A DNA stretch of 64,000 nt from JAYWXI01 sp036016955. GTDB lineage: Bacteria > Bacteroidota > Bacteroidia > Flavobacteriales > Weeksellaceae. The position numbers and the translations under genes are program-made. Positions 1 to 8,085 of the stretch are shown in pieces; within the stretch, counting starts at the first letter, position 1, and the number at the start of each line of letters is the position of its first letter. The stretch is taken from contig NZ_JAYWXI010000001.1 of NCBI RefSeq assembly GCF_036016955.1, positions 1 through 64,000 of the forward strand, given 5' to 3'. The notes under the pieces are model-generated. The model ran no database searches. It saw only the letters and a program-made list of their open reading frames with translations, and was not told the origin of the DNA.

Positions 1-2
1 GT

Positions 3-287
3 TATCACGTGCCTACCCGAGTAGAATGGGAGGCTTACCAGAATTTGCTTACCTCTAAGAATGCGGCAGGTTGGTTTGCAAGCCCTTTAAAGCTCACCTA
101 TGCTGGGGACTGGGAACGTACTACGGGTTGGTATCCTGCTCCGGGAACCGATAGCGGTTGGTATTGGTCATCTTCACCTCATCTTTCGTCCTCCGCTTGG
201 CACTTGGGCTTTAGGGATATCGGGAGCAGCCCGCACAATAGCAGCGATCGCAGCTGGGGGCACTCGCTCCGCTGTCTTCAGGATTAG
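3..287 (+). CDS. FISUMP-domain (C-type-lectin-like) surface protein, 3' end only
   Basis: The reading frame is open from the window edge to a TAG at 285-287, so the gene starts outside the window. The visible 95 residues begin Y-H-V-P-T and continue with VEWEAYQNLL, then GWY, YWSSS, AWHLGF, RSWGHSLRCLQD. This W/S-rich pattern ending in SxRC is the end of the Fibrobacter succinogenes major paralogous (FISUMP) domain, a C-type-lectin/FGE-like fold found in many Bacteroidota cell-surface proteins. A GTG at 9 could look like a start, but the homologous sequence continues upstream of it. The function is unknown. Proteins of this fold are common targets of diversity-generating retroelements, but no reverse transcriptase or template repeat lies in the window. 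Confidence 0.75.
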   Translation, partial: YHVPTRVEWEAYQNLLTSKNAAGWFASPLKLTYAGDWERTTGWYPAPGTDSGWYWSSSPHLSSSAWHLGFRDIGSSPHNSSDRSWGHSLRCLQD

Positions 288-331
288 GTGAGCGTTCACA
301 TCTGTTTGCCGCCGGCCCGCCGCCTAAGGGC

Positions 332-393
332 TTGGGGAGGGGCTGCCCGCAACCCCAGGGGGTTGCAGGGGGAGACCCTGGGGGCCTCCCCAA
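332..393. repeat. GC-rich nested inverted repeats after the FISUMP gene
   Basis: The gap 288-520 is unusually rich in G and C runs compared with its surroundings. An 8-bp arm GCAACCCC (349-356) pairs with GGGGTTGC (359-366), and an outer 9-bp arm TTGGGGAGG (332-340) pairs with CCTCCCCAA (385-393). A second hairpin pairs TGCCAATGC (429-437) with GCGTTGGCA (449-457) through one G-T wobble. It may be a terminator or cruciform region behind the FISUMP gene. No T-run follows, so the terminator role is uncertain. I see no gene in this gap. Confidence 0.5.
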
Positions 394-520
394 AAAGGCC
401 ACCCCAAAAACCAAACGGAGCGCCCCCCTGCCAATGCCCTTCCCAAGAGCGTTGGCAGACAAAGCCCCGTTAAAAAAAGTTCTAAAATCATTTTCTAAAA
501 CCAATAAAAAACCAAATACT

Positions 521-907
521 ATGGCAGTTAAATTCAAAGTCATCGAAAGAGGTCAGCCCGGTGTAACCGGCGGCGGCGAGAAAAAGTGGTACGCCAACGC
601 CATTACCGACGGAGAAATCGGTATTGACGACCTTACCAAACAAATCGAAAAATTCTCGGCCCTTAGTGAAGCCGATATCAAGGCGGTTATTATTGCTTTG
701 GAAAACGTCATCCAAAACGCTTTGGCGGATAGCAAAATCGTTCGTTTGGAGAAGTTGGGAACGCTTTACCCTACCTTAAGCAGCGGTGGGGCAGCCACAG
801 AGAAAGATTTTACCCAAAGTCTTATTAAATCGGTAGGCGTAAACTATCGCCCCGGTAAACGCATCCTGAACAGTATGAAGGCGGCAGGGTTCGAAAAAGT
901 AAAATGA
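521..907 (+). CDS. HU-like DNA-binding protein (HU-related family)
   Basis: This 128-residue basic protein belongs to the HU/IHF superfamily variant common in Bacteroidota (the HU-related histone-like family). It starts MAVKFKVIERGQPG, has the helical section around DDLTKQIEKFSALSEADI, and ends with the beta-arm region LGTLYPTLSS...VNYRPGKRIL typical of this family. It would bind and bend DNA as a nucleoid protein. The frame is open back to 332, but that upstream part is a GC-rich, low-complexity non-coding stretch. The ATG at 521 begins the conserved domain and is therefore preferred. It is a single gene followed by a strong terminator hairpin. Confidence 0.85.
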   Translation: MAVKFKVIERGQPGVTGGGEKKWYANAITDGEIGIDDLTKQIEKFSALSEADIKAVIIALENVIQNALADSKIVRLEKLGTLYPTLSSGGAATEKDFTQSLIKSVGVNYRPGKRILNSMKAAGFEKVK

Positions 908-935
908 ACCGCTCCTAATTTATAAGGCTTAAAAA

Positions 936-973
936 AAACGCCCGCAGGTTTCTTTAGAAACCTGCGGGCGTTT
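936..973 (+). terminator. Terminator after the HU-like gene
   Basis: A perfect 17-bp stem (936-952 with 957-973) with a TTTA loop, core CGCCCGCAGGTTTC, flanked by an A-run on the left and TTT on the right. It lies 28 bases after the HU-like stop codon. Confidence 0.8.
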
Positions 974-976
974 GGT

Positions 977-1019
977 GTAAAACCTGCGGAGGTTTTGGGT
1001 AAAACTTGCGGAGGTTTGG
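977..1019. repeat. Two imperfect tandem copies of a 21-22 bp unit
   Basis: GTAAAACCTGCGGAGGTTTT (977-996, followed by GG) is followed directly by GTAAAACTTGCGGAGGTTT (999-1017, followed by GG). The unit shares CCTGC and GGTTT with the adjacent terminator stem, so it probably arose by local duplication and decay of terminator sequence. The rest of the 908-1136 gap holds only a candidate promoter. Confidence 0.6.
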
Positions 1020-1097
1020 GGTGGGGAGAGGAGCGGTATTAACGTTAGCTTAAAGAAAATATAATGTTGCCTTTAAGCGGAGGAGGAGGGATTGTTA

Positions 1098-1105
1098 TAG
1101 TTTTG
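1098..1105 (+). promoter_or_regulatory. Bacteroidota -7 box for the metallophosphoesterase gene
   Basis: TAGTTTTG matches the Bacteroidota -7 consensus TAnnTTTG and lies 31 bases before the ATG at 1137. A TTTA at 1072-1075 lies about 22 bases upstream, a weak -33 candidate. Confidence 0.5.
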
Positions 1106-1136
1106 TCGGCGGAAAACCTAATCAAATTACTTACAC

Positions 1137-3047
1137 ATGAGGTCTATTATTACATCTTTGGCGCTGTGCGTTGCTTTGGGCAGTGCGGCAGCACCCGTGC
1201 AAGACACCCGAACGCTACAAAGGGCTCTCGCAGGGCAGGCGGGGGACGGTACCGAAAAAGCGGAGGGCTTGTTCTTCTCCCAAGGCAGCGAATGGAAGTA
1301 TTACGACGGCGAGTTGGCGCCGGTAAAGGAATGGACGTTGGCGGCGTTTGACGACGCCTCTTGGGCGTCGGGGTCCGGCAAGATGGGGTTTGGTCAAAAG
1401 GACGAAGCCACTGTATTAACAACGGGGCAAGCGGCCTATTACTTTAGGAAAAAAGTGCACGTGGAGGCGGTGGAGGCTTTGGATAAAATTTTTATCCATC
1501 TAAAGCATGATGATGCGGCGGTGCTTTACATCAATGGCAAAGAAGTGCTTCGTACGGAGCTGATGCCCTTTGGCGAAATTACCCATACCTCCACGGCTTA
1601 CCAAAAGATTAACGACCTCTTGCAAAACGAGTTTATTACCTATACGTTGGATAAATCTTACTTTGTGGACGGGGAAAATCAGTTGGCAATTTCGGTGCAT
1701 AACACTACACCGAAAGATACGGATTTGGCGTTCGATTGTTTTTTTACGCCGACCTACCGCTACAGTCAGGACGGGCCTTACATCTTTTATGAGAACGATA
1801 AGGTGGTGGTGAAGGAGGTAACGCCCGAGGGGCTGGTTACCCGGACGTACGACTCGGCGGAGGGGGTGGCCTTTACCTGCCGTATGCCCGAGTGGGGCGG
1901 CAAGAGTTTCACGTTTTCGCTAAAGCCTGATCTTCAGGTGGAGCCTTCGGTTTTTTCGGAGACGCCGTCCAAGTTCTTGGTGATTTCGGATTTTGACAAT
2001 CATATCGAATCGCTTAGCATGGTTTTGTTGGGCGAGGGGGTTATGGATGAAAATTTTAATTGGATTTATGGAAATGGGCATTTGGTGATCTCGGGGGACT
2101 TGTTCGATCGGGGGGTGAATGTGACCGAATCCCTTTGGTTGCTGTATAAGCTGGAGACCGAGGCTGCGGCCCAAGGGGGCAAAGTTCACCTGATTATCGG
2201 TAATCATGAGATGATGAATATGGTGGACGATTGGCGTTATATCGAAGGGAAGTATTTTACCAATTCGCAGCTGATGGGGCATCGCATGCTGGATTTGTAC
2301 GGGCCTAATTCGGAAATAGGGCGCTGGCTGAGAACCAAAAACATCATTATTAAATTAGGGGATTATGCGGTGATGCATGCCGGGATTAGTCCTCAGGTGG
2401 CTAATGTGTTTACCTCTTACCAGCAGCTGAATGATATGGGGCGTACGCGGATGAACTGGCAGGAATGCCGAGGCGCCTGCGCCACGGTGAACGGAAGCAA
2501 CGGAATCTATTGGTACCGGGGGATGGCCAGAAATGCGCTTACGCAGGAGCAGGTGGAGGCTATATTGCAAAAGTTTGGGGTGCAACGGGTGATTATAGGG
2601 CATACCAAGGGGTCAACGGTGCGTTCGCTTTATGACGGGAGGGTTTTGGCGATAGACATGTACCATGCGGATAATTTTGCCAATGGGTTTATGCAGGCAT
2701 TAAAGTTTGAGATGGGATGTTTCTATTTGTTCCATACCACGGGGGCGTCGGCAGAATACACTCAAATCGGTTCTTGCGATGTGAGTTTGGGAACCGGGGA
2801 GGTGGAAAAAATCGACCTTAGGAATTACCCGAACCCTACGTCGGAAGTCCTGAATATCGATCTTCCCGAGGTGATGAAAGGGGAAAACACCTTCCAAATT
2901 ATCGGGATGTCGGGGCAGCAGGTGCTTTCGGGAAGCCTTAGCCATACTCAAAAACAGATTGCCGTGTCGTCTTTAACGCCGGGGGCTTATTTCTTGGTGA
3001 TTCAAGGGGCTCAGCACAGCATTAAGGGCAAATTCATTGTGAAGTAA
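1137..3047 (+). CDS. Secreted metallophosphoesterase with T9SS type A sorting domain
   Basis: 636 residues. An N-terminal signal peptide (MRSIITSLALCVALGSAAA) is followed by a beta-rich module at about 45-205 (SEWKYYDG...WTLAAFDDASW), then a calcineurin-like phosphoesterase domain. The metal-ligand motifs are visible in order: SDFDNH (about 283), GDLFDRG (about 320), GNHEMMN (about 353) and IIGHT (about 487). The GDxxDRG and GNHE forms resemble PPP-type protein phosphatases. The last 75 residues (YPNPTSE...GAYFLV...KFIVK) form a T9SS type A sorting domain, so the enzyme should cross the outer membrane and be anchored or released by the secretion system encoded at 44-49 kb. It stands alone with its own promoter and terminator. 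The substrate is unknown. Confidence 0.88.
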   Translation: MRSIITSLALCVALGSAAAPVQDTRTLQRALAGQAGDGTEKAEGLFFSQGSEWKYYDGELAPVKEWTLAAFDDASWASGSGKMGFGQKDEATVLTTGQAAYYFRKKVHVEAVEALDKIFIHLKHDDAAVLYINGKEVLRTELMPFGEITHTSTAYQKINDLLQNEFITYTLDKSYFVDGENQLAISVHNTTPKDTDLAFDCFFTPTYRYSQDGPYIFYENDKVVVKEVTPEGLVTRTYDSAEGVAFTCRMPEWGGKSFTFSLKPDLQVEPSVFSETPSKFLVISDFDNHIESLSMVLLGEGVMDENFNWIYGNGHLVISGDLFDRGVNVTESLWLLYKLETEAAAQGGKVHLIIGNHEMMNMVDDWRYIEGKYFTNSQLMGHRMLDLYGPNSEIGRWLRTKNIIIKLGDYAVMHAGISPQVANVFTSYQQLNDMGRTRMNWQECRGACATVNGSNGIYWYRGMARNALTQEQVEAILQKFGVQRVIIGHTKGSTVRSLYDGRVLAIDMYHADNFANGFMQALKFEMGCFYLFHTTGASAEYTQIGSCDVSLGTGEVEKIDLRNYPNPTSEVLNIDLPEVMKGENTFQIIGMSGQQVLSGSLSHTQKQIAVSSLTPGAYFLVIQGAQHSIKGKFIVK

Positions 3048-3069
3048 ATCGCGGTTTTACTCCAAAAGG

Positions 3070-3101
3070 AACCCCCGTTCATCGTACGATGAACGGGGGT
3101 T
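3070..3101. terminator. Bidirectional terminator between the phosphoesterase gene and trmB
   Basis: A perfect palindrome whose arms begin AACCCCCGTTCATCG (3070-3084, mirrored at 3087-3101), followed by TGTTTTATTT. It separates two convergent genes and can serve both. Confidence 0.75.
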
Positions 3102-3104
3102 GTT

Positions 3105-3785
3105 TTATTTCAGCCGAAACTTGATGTAGGTAATGGTTTTACCTTTGGAAGAGAAGAGTTCTTCGTAATAGGTTCGGATGTCTTTCAGCAGCGGGGTGTC
3201 GGGTTGGTATTCGGCGGCACCGTAGATGTCGTGATGGGCGGTAAGGATTTCGTGCCCCAGCCCTTGAAGCAACCCCAGCGTGTAGCCGTGCAAAAATTCC
3301 GAATCGGTTTTCAGGTGGATGACGCCGCCGGGCTTTAGGATACGGCGGTAGCGTTCCAGAAAATCGGGATGCGTCATGCGGTGTTTGGTTCGGCGGTATT
3401 TGATTTGCGGATCGGGGAAGGTAATCCATATTTCGTCCACCTCGTTGGGCTCGAAGAAACAATCGATCAGTTCAATTTGCGTGCGCAGGAAAGCCACGTT
3501 GTTCAGGTTTTCGTTTAGAGCCTGCTTGGCACCGAACCAAAAGCGAGCACCTTTAATATCCACACCGATGAAGTTTTTATCGGGAAAGGCTTGGGCCAGT
3601 CCCACGCTGTATTCGCCTTTGCCACAGCCTAATTCCAGAACGATGGGATGGTCGTTTTTGAAATGATCCCTTCGCCATTGCCCTTTCAGGTGAAAGCCCT
3701 CAAGCGCCTCGTCTCTGGTGGGTTGGATGACGTTAGGAAGCAGTTTGTTTTCTGCAAAGCGAGCCAATTTGTTTTTCTTTCCCAT
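3105..3785 (-). CDS. trmB: tRNA (guanine-N7-)-methyltransferase
   Basis: 226 residues, the usual length for TrmB, which methylates G46 of tRNA using S-adenosylmethionine. The SAM-binding motif VLELGCGKGEYS lies near residue 50, followed by the acidic IGVDIKG and the catalytic-region motif WITFPDPQIKYRRTKHR typical of the family, then LKPGGVIHLKTDSE. The start MGKKNKLARF gives a basic N-terminus as in homologs. The gene is monocistronic, convergent with the phosphoesterase gene, and its stop lies three bases from the shared terminator. Confidence 0.95.
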   Translation of the reverse strand: MGKKNKLARFAENKLLPNVIQPTRDEALEGFHLKGQWRRDHFKNDHPIVLELGCGKGEYSVGLAQAFPDKNFIGVDIKGARFWFGAKQALNENLNNVAFLRTQIELIDCFFEPNEVDEIWITFPDPQIKYRRTKHRMTHPDFLERYRRILKPGGVIHLKTDSEFLHGYTLGLLQGLGHEILTAHHDIYGAAEYQPDTPLLKDIRTYYEELFSSKGKTITYIKFRLK

Positions 3786-3805
3786 TGCTTCAAATTTTCA
3801 GGCCG

Positions 3806-3813
3806 CAAAGGTA
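3806..3813 (-). promoter_or_regulatory. -7 box for trmB
   Basis: On the minus strand this reads TACCTTTG, an exact match to TAnnTTTG, 20 bases before the trmB start codon. Confidence 0.5.
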
Positions 3814-3828
3814 AGGCAAAAAAGTCAA

Positions 3829-4617
3829 TTAGTTGGCGATTTGGGTCAAATTGGAGTGACGCAGGCGTTTTTGGTAGATGGGGAGGTATTTTTCGATATA
3901 GACGGCCGTGGCTTCGATGTTTTGGTTTTCGATAAGCAGGGCGATATTGTCGGAGGCATACACGAATTGCAAAAAGTTGTCAATCATGTTTTTGGGGATT
4001 TTGATATTGGTGAAATAGGCTTCCCCGAAGTATTCTTTCATGGCGGTAACATTGCGTTGCATCCGCTCGTATTCGTAGAGGCGTTGTTTTTTCTTGTGTT
4101 CGCCGGAGATCATGTCGTATAAGCTGCTCAGGCTGAAAGAGAGGCCTCCGCCTTGGAAGGCAGCCAAGGGACCAGCCGTTGGTTGGGGATGGCTTTTGGG
4201 CTGGGGAAGACCGATGATGGCGGCAATTTTCATTTCTTTTTCGTGATGTTTCAGGGAGAGCACGTCTTTTTTGAGGTTTCCGCTGGGCTTCCATCCGATA
4301 ATAACTTCTTTTATTTCGTAGTAGCCGGGTTTCAGCTCGATGAGGTTCATCTTGGTGCCGAGCAGTGCGTTGGTGAGTTGGATGTCCTTTCGCTCGCTGA
4401 TGATGGAGGTAAAACGGATGACGTCGCCCGCCTTGGCGTTAATTTGAAACTCGCCGTTGTAGTTGGAAAGGACGGTTTTCTGCTCGGTGAGGTTGGTCAC
4501 GTACACCTGATTGAGATACAGGGAGGCATTTTCGCGCATAAAAACCTGGCCGCTGAAGGTTTGGGCCTGAAGTTTCGAGAGCGAAACAATGAGCAGTAAA
4601 AAAAGAATCTTCCTCAT
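3829..4617 (-). CDS. Secreted protein with carboxypeptidase-regulatory-like domain
   Basis: 262 residues. A signal peptide (MRKILFLLLIVSLSKLQAQ) precedes a short beta-sandwich of the carboxypeptidase-D regulatory-like type (TFSGQVFMRENASLYLNQVYV, then FQINAKAGDVIRFTS). Such domains are common in Bacteroidota periplasmic and surface proteins. The C-terminal 150 residues are charged and helical (KDVLSLKHHEKEMK, KKKQRLYEYERMQRNV) with no recognised motif. No lipobox or T9SS sorting domain is present, so the product is probably periplasmic. The function is not known. It is a single gene, with a possible promoter box TACTTTTG at 4627-4634 very close to the start. Confidence 0.7.
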   Translation of the reverse strand: MRKILFLLLIVSLSKLQAQTFSGQVFMRENASLYLNQVYVTNLTEQKTVLSNYNGEFQINAKAGDVIRFTSIISERKDIQLTNALLGTKMNLIELKPGYYEIKEVIIGWKPSGNLKKDVLSLKHHEKEMKIAAIIGLPQPKSHPQPTAGPLAAFQGGGLSFSLSSLYDMISGEHKKKQRLYEYERMQRNVTAMKEYFGEAYFTNIKIPKNMIDNFLQFVYASDNIALLIENQNIEATAVYIEKYLPIYQKRLRHSNLTQIAN

Positions 4618-4740
4618 AACGCGTTACAAAAGTACTATTATTTCTTTCCAATCCGAGCCTTTTGGATCGCCGGATAAGGTTAAAGTTATATTAAAAAGTA
4701 ACCCGTTTTTGCTAAAATAACTTAAATATGACGCTTGGCG

Positions 4741-5940
4741 TTTACCGGTTTTTCACGAGGACCCATCCGGAGAATTTTTTTTGTTCGAGGGTTTCGGGTT
4801 CGGTCCATTGGATGAGGTACCAGTAGGTGTCTGTAGGGACGGGTCTTCCGGCGCTGGTTCCGTCCCAATGGAGGGGGTTGTTTTTGATTTGGGCGATGAG
4901 TTTTCCGAACCGGTCGAAGATTTGGATGGAGACGTCTTTTTTGATTTTGAGATCGGCGTAATCGAGGCGGTCGTTTTTTCCATCGCCGTTGGGCGTGATA
5001 ACGTTGATGAGGTTAAGGATAATGAATTCTTTTTCTGCGATTAGGCATTGATTGGCGTCTTTTAGGAAGGCGGTGTGGGTTCCCCGTTGCACTTGATGGA
5101 ATACGGGGTTTTCGCTCCAGTCTTTTCCGTTGATGGAAAAGAGGTAGGGCGGCGTTCCGCCTTGAGGGTGGAGGGTTACGGACTGTCCGTCCACATCCAC
5201 GTGGCTGATTTTAGGGGTTTCGGCGGGCAGGACGTCCACGTATTGTCGGAAGACGCATCCGTTGGAGAAGAGATCAACGTAATAGTTTCCTACCGGTACG
5301 TTATGAAGGACGGGCTCTGTGCTTCCGTTGCTCCAGAGGTAAGCGTCGAAGCCATCCCCGGCGTCGAGAGAGGTTAGGCTTTGAGGGCAGATGGTGGTAT
5401 TTTTTAATGAGGATGAGGGATTGGGTTGTTTTAAGATGAACGACAGAACGCCGATTTGGGGACAATAGTCGTTGCTTTCAAAACGGAGGAAGAAGGATTG
5501 GTTTCCCGTCAGGGGTTGGTCTTCGGGGATGGGGTTTATTTTCTTTTGGGCGTGGTCTAACGAGGCGTAGAACGTCGGGAGGAGATGGTCGTGGAAATTT
5601 TCGGCGTAATCCCCGAGTCGGATATGGATTTGTCCGCTTCGGTTATTGTCGCAAAGCGTTATAGGCTCAACGTTTTTGAGCGGTAGCCTTTCCTTGAATG
5701 TTAGGGTGAATCGGGTTTGGGCGGGAGGACATCCGTTGGGGCTGATCACTTCGACGATGATTTCGGTGGGTTTGGAGAATTCGAAAAGGTCGTCCAATTT
5801 CACGGAGGGGTTAAGGGCATCGTAATAATTTACTTGGAAGGCATTGGCGTTAGGGACGATGCTCGGGGTGATGTCGGAAAATCGGACGGTGGCTTTTCCG
5901 TCGAAATCGTCATCGCAAAAGCTTCCATCGAAGCCGGAAG
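4741..5940. repeat. 1.2-kb near-identical direct repeat, copy A
   Basis: Bases 4741-5940 align without any gap to 8086-9285 (constant offset 3345). The encoded roughly 400 residues differ at only about a dozen positions. Identity stops sharply one base past the shared stop codon on the left, and near the GSFCDDD/GSICDDD codons on the right. The pattern fits recent gene conversion or a fresh duplication confined to the 3' coding ends of the two paralogs. Confidence 0.9.
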
Positions 5941-8047
5941 CATCGGCTTGGGGCGAGAGGTATTTTTCGAGCGTGATTTCGGCAATCGAATGGCAAAATG
6001 TTCCTTTTTGGGCCAAGGCATATACTTTCGCCAACGAGGTGGTGTAACGTTCGGGGGTTTTTATCTTTTTTTCCAAGTTTTTGGTTTGGGCATCTTCTAA
6101 GTTTTCAAAATAGTCCACGGAAAGAGAAGAATCGCTATTGATTTCGGCCTCCAAAAGATTAAAGATAGCCGTATCGCCGGTGAGGCAAGACTTCAGAGTT
6201 GCATTTTTCAAGGCGATGTTTTCCAGTGCAAGATTCACCACGAAGATTTCAGAATCGGGATAGCGATCCTCGCCCTCAAGGTAATAGCTAAAGCGGTCGC
6301 TTGTCCCCGGAGGAGCATCGGCATTGGGGGTATAAGTTATCCGTCCCTGATCAAACGATAGGCTTCCTCGAAGAGGCGATTCAATGACTTTAAAGGAGGA
6401 TGCATTGGGCGATTGTCCGGATTGGGTGAACGTTGGGGTTATCGTGAGAGGGCTGCAGAGGGCGTATTGGGTGGAGGAGTTGGTGGTACAGGAAAGCACC
6501 TTAAAGGCGGGCGAATTAATTTTTCCGCAACTACTTGTTCCCAATACGCAGCGGAATTCTCCGACTTGGGTAGGCGTATAGCGATAGGTGTTGGCTGAGG
6601 GGAGATCCTCGAAGGTATTGGTTTCGGGGTTTAATTTTTGCCATTGGTAGGCTTCAAAAGTGTCATCGACTTCCAAGGTGATGCCGGGCAGGCATTCGCC
6701 CGTTTTGGTAATGATGGGCATGGACGAAGCTCCGGCAAAATAACCTCCGTAGCCGATATGTTCGCTTCCTGCCGCAATGCCGGCGGTTACGGCGCGGTTG
6801 GAGGTGATGGTTACGGTTCCCGAAATATTGGGAACGGAAAAAGTAACCCATTCTTCGCTTCCCGGAACGTTGTAGGGGCCGTACACTCCGTTAAGGAGGG
6901 TGGGCGGATTTCCGTTGATGCTCATGTTGACGGTGGCTCCTTTTTGCGAAATGATGTTAAGTTTGGTGTGGTGGTGGGTGATGTACTGTTCGGTTCTGTT
7001 AAGGATAATATAGCCGGGGTTTTCGTCAATGAAGGCAATTTCGTCAATGATTTTGGGGAGGTAGCAATTCAGCGGGGGGATGTAGTTGAAGCCTCCGGCC
7101 GCCAAGGATCCCGAACCCGACAAAAGCTGAAAAACCGAAATGTTGGCGGAAGCGCGAATGTAGGCAATGGTGGGGGTATTATTTTTTACGATAAATGCAG
7201 AGGAGGGCAGTAGAAGGTATTCGCCTTTGTTTAATGTGGCGTAAGGGGAAGGGGCGTCGTTAAAGAAAATTTGGGTATTGTTTTCGGTGGCGATGAGAAG
7301 GGCTGATTCCATTCCGCTATCAATATCGCCGTTTCCGCTCATCAGGATAAACTCTCGGCCGAGCCTTTCGACGGGGATGTTCTGATCCATGAGAATGTCG
7401 GAGCCGGAGAAGGTGTCCACATATTGGCCGTTGTAGTTTCCGTTGGTTACGGCGATGGGTTTGTTGGCGATAATTTCGCTTCCGATTCGGCTGTTGTCCA
7501 TAGGGGCGCCGCCGAGGAGGTAAGATTCTCCACGGTTGAGGGATATTTCTTGGCCGAAGAGCTTCACTTGGGTATGGTCTTCGGTGGCAATGATACCGAC
7601 GGTGTAATTTAGTGGTGAGAGCTACGTAGCAAAAGGAGCGTAAGCGACAAAGAAGTGTTGTCCCAGCCCGGCGCGCCCCTTACTTGTGATGATTTCGGCG
7701 TGGTTGACTTGGGAGAAGCGGAGATTGGCAAAAAACTTTTTTTCTCCGAAAACGTGCAACCCTAGGGTGGAAGGGGAAGTGCTTTCTTCGGTGCTTACCA
7801 TTTTGTTGAACGGCAATACGACGGCTTTCGGTTGGCCTTTTTGGATTTGCACCGAATCCAAAATTTGGTTGTTGTTTTCAATCTTGACGTAAAAAGGATT
7901 GGCTTCGTTTGTGGAGAGGTAAAGCCTTATTTCGTCTTTTCCGTTGCTGGAGGTCATGTACATGGGAGCAAACCAATGCTCGGTGTCCAGTTGGCAATAA
8001 ATCCAGGAGGTAAGACAGAGGAATAGGAGGCTATAAAGATTTCGCAT
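4742..8047 (-). pseudogene. IgGFc-binding-domain T9SS type B protein, interrupted by an in-frame TAG
   Basis: Read through, this is a paralog of the gene just upstream (8087-11431). It has a signal peptide (MRNLYSLLFLCLTSWIYCQ), QLDTEHWFAPM, an IgGFc-binding-like region (LSPLNYTVGIIATED, then VTNGNYNGQ, LMDQNIPVERLG), beta-rich linkers, and a C-terminal gliding-motility-type sorting domain (NVITPNGDGKNDRL...FDRFGKLI...FSGWVLVKNR). A TAG at 7622-7624 splits it into a 141-residue N-terminal frame (7622-8047) and a 941-residue remainder (first ATG at 7567). Both are in the same frame, so this is a nonsense codon and not a frameshift. The segment before the stop has four extra codons compared with the paralog. 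The gap from the upstream gene is 39 bases, suggesting co-transcription. It could be a decaying copy, a read-through gene or an assembly error. Confidence 0.75.
7622..7624 (-). other. In-frame amber stop within the giant paralog
   Basis: The minus strand reads GCT ACG TAG CTC TCA. The paralog at the equivalent place reads A-A-M-P-K-L-S-P, whereas here it is V-A-Y-A-P-F-A-T-stop-L-S-P. The net insert of 12 bases holds a near repeat (GCTTACGCTC and GCTACGTAGCTC), so local duplication may have made the stop. Confidence 0.85.
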
Positions 8048-8085
8048 GGATTATTTTTTGTAAAAATAGGGGATTTATTTGGGTT

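Noticed and set aside
332..520. 63-codon N-terminal extension of the HU-like protein
   Set aside because: The sequence is GC-rich with low-complexity P/G/K residues and inverted repeats. The family domain starts at the ATG at 521.
4753..4983. Antisense and shifted frames repeated identically in both giant paralogs (also at 8098-8328)
   Set aside because: They recur only because the underlying 1.2-kb DNA is duplicated. They are shadows of the sorting-domain coding sequence.
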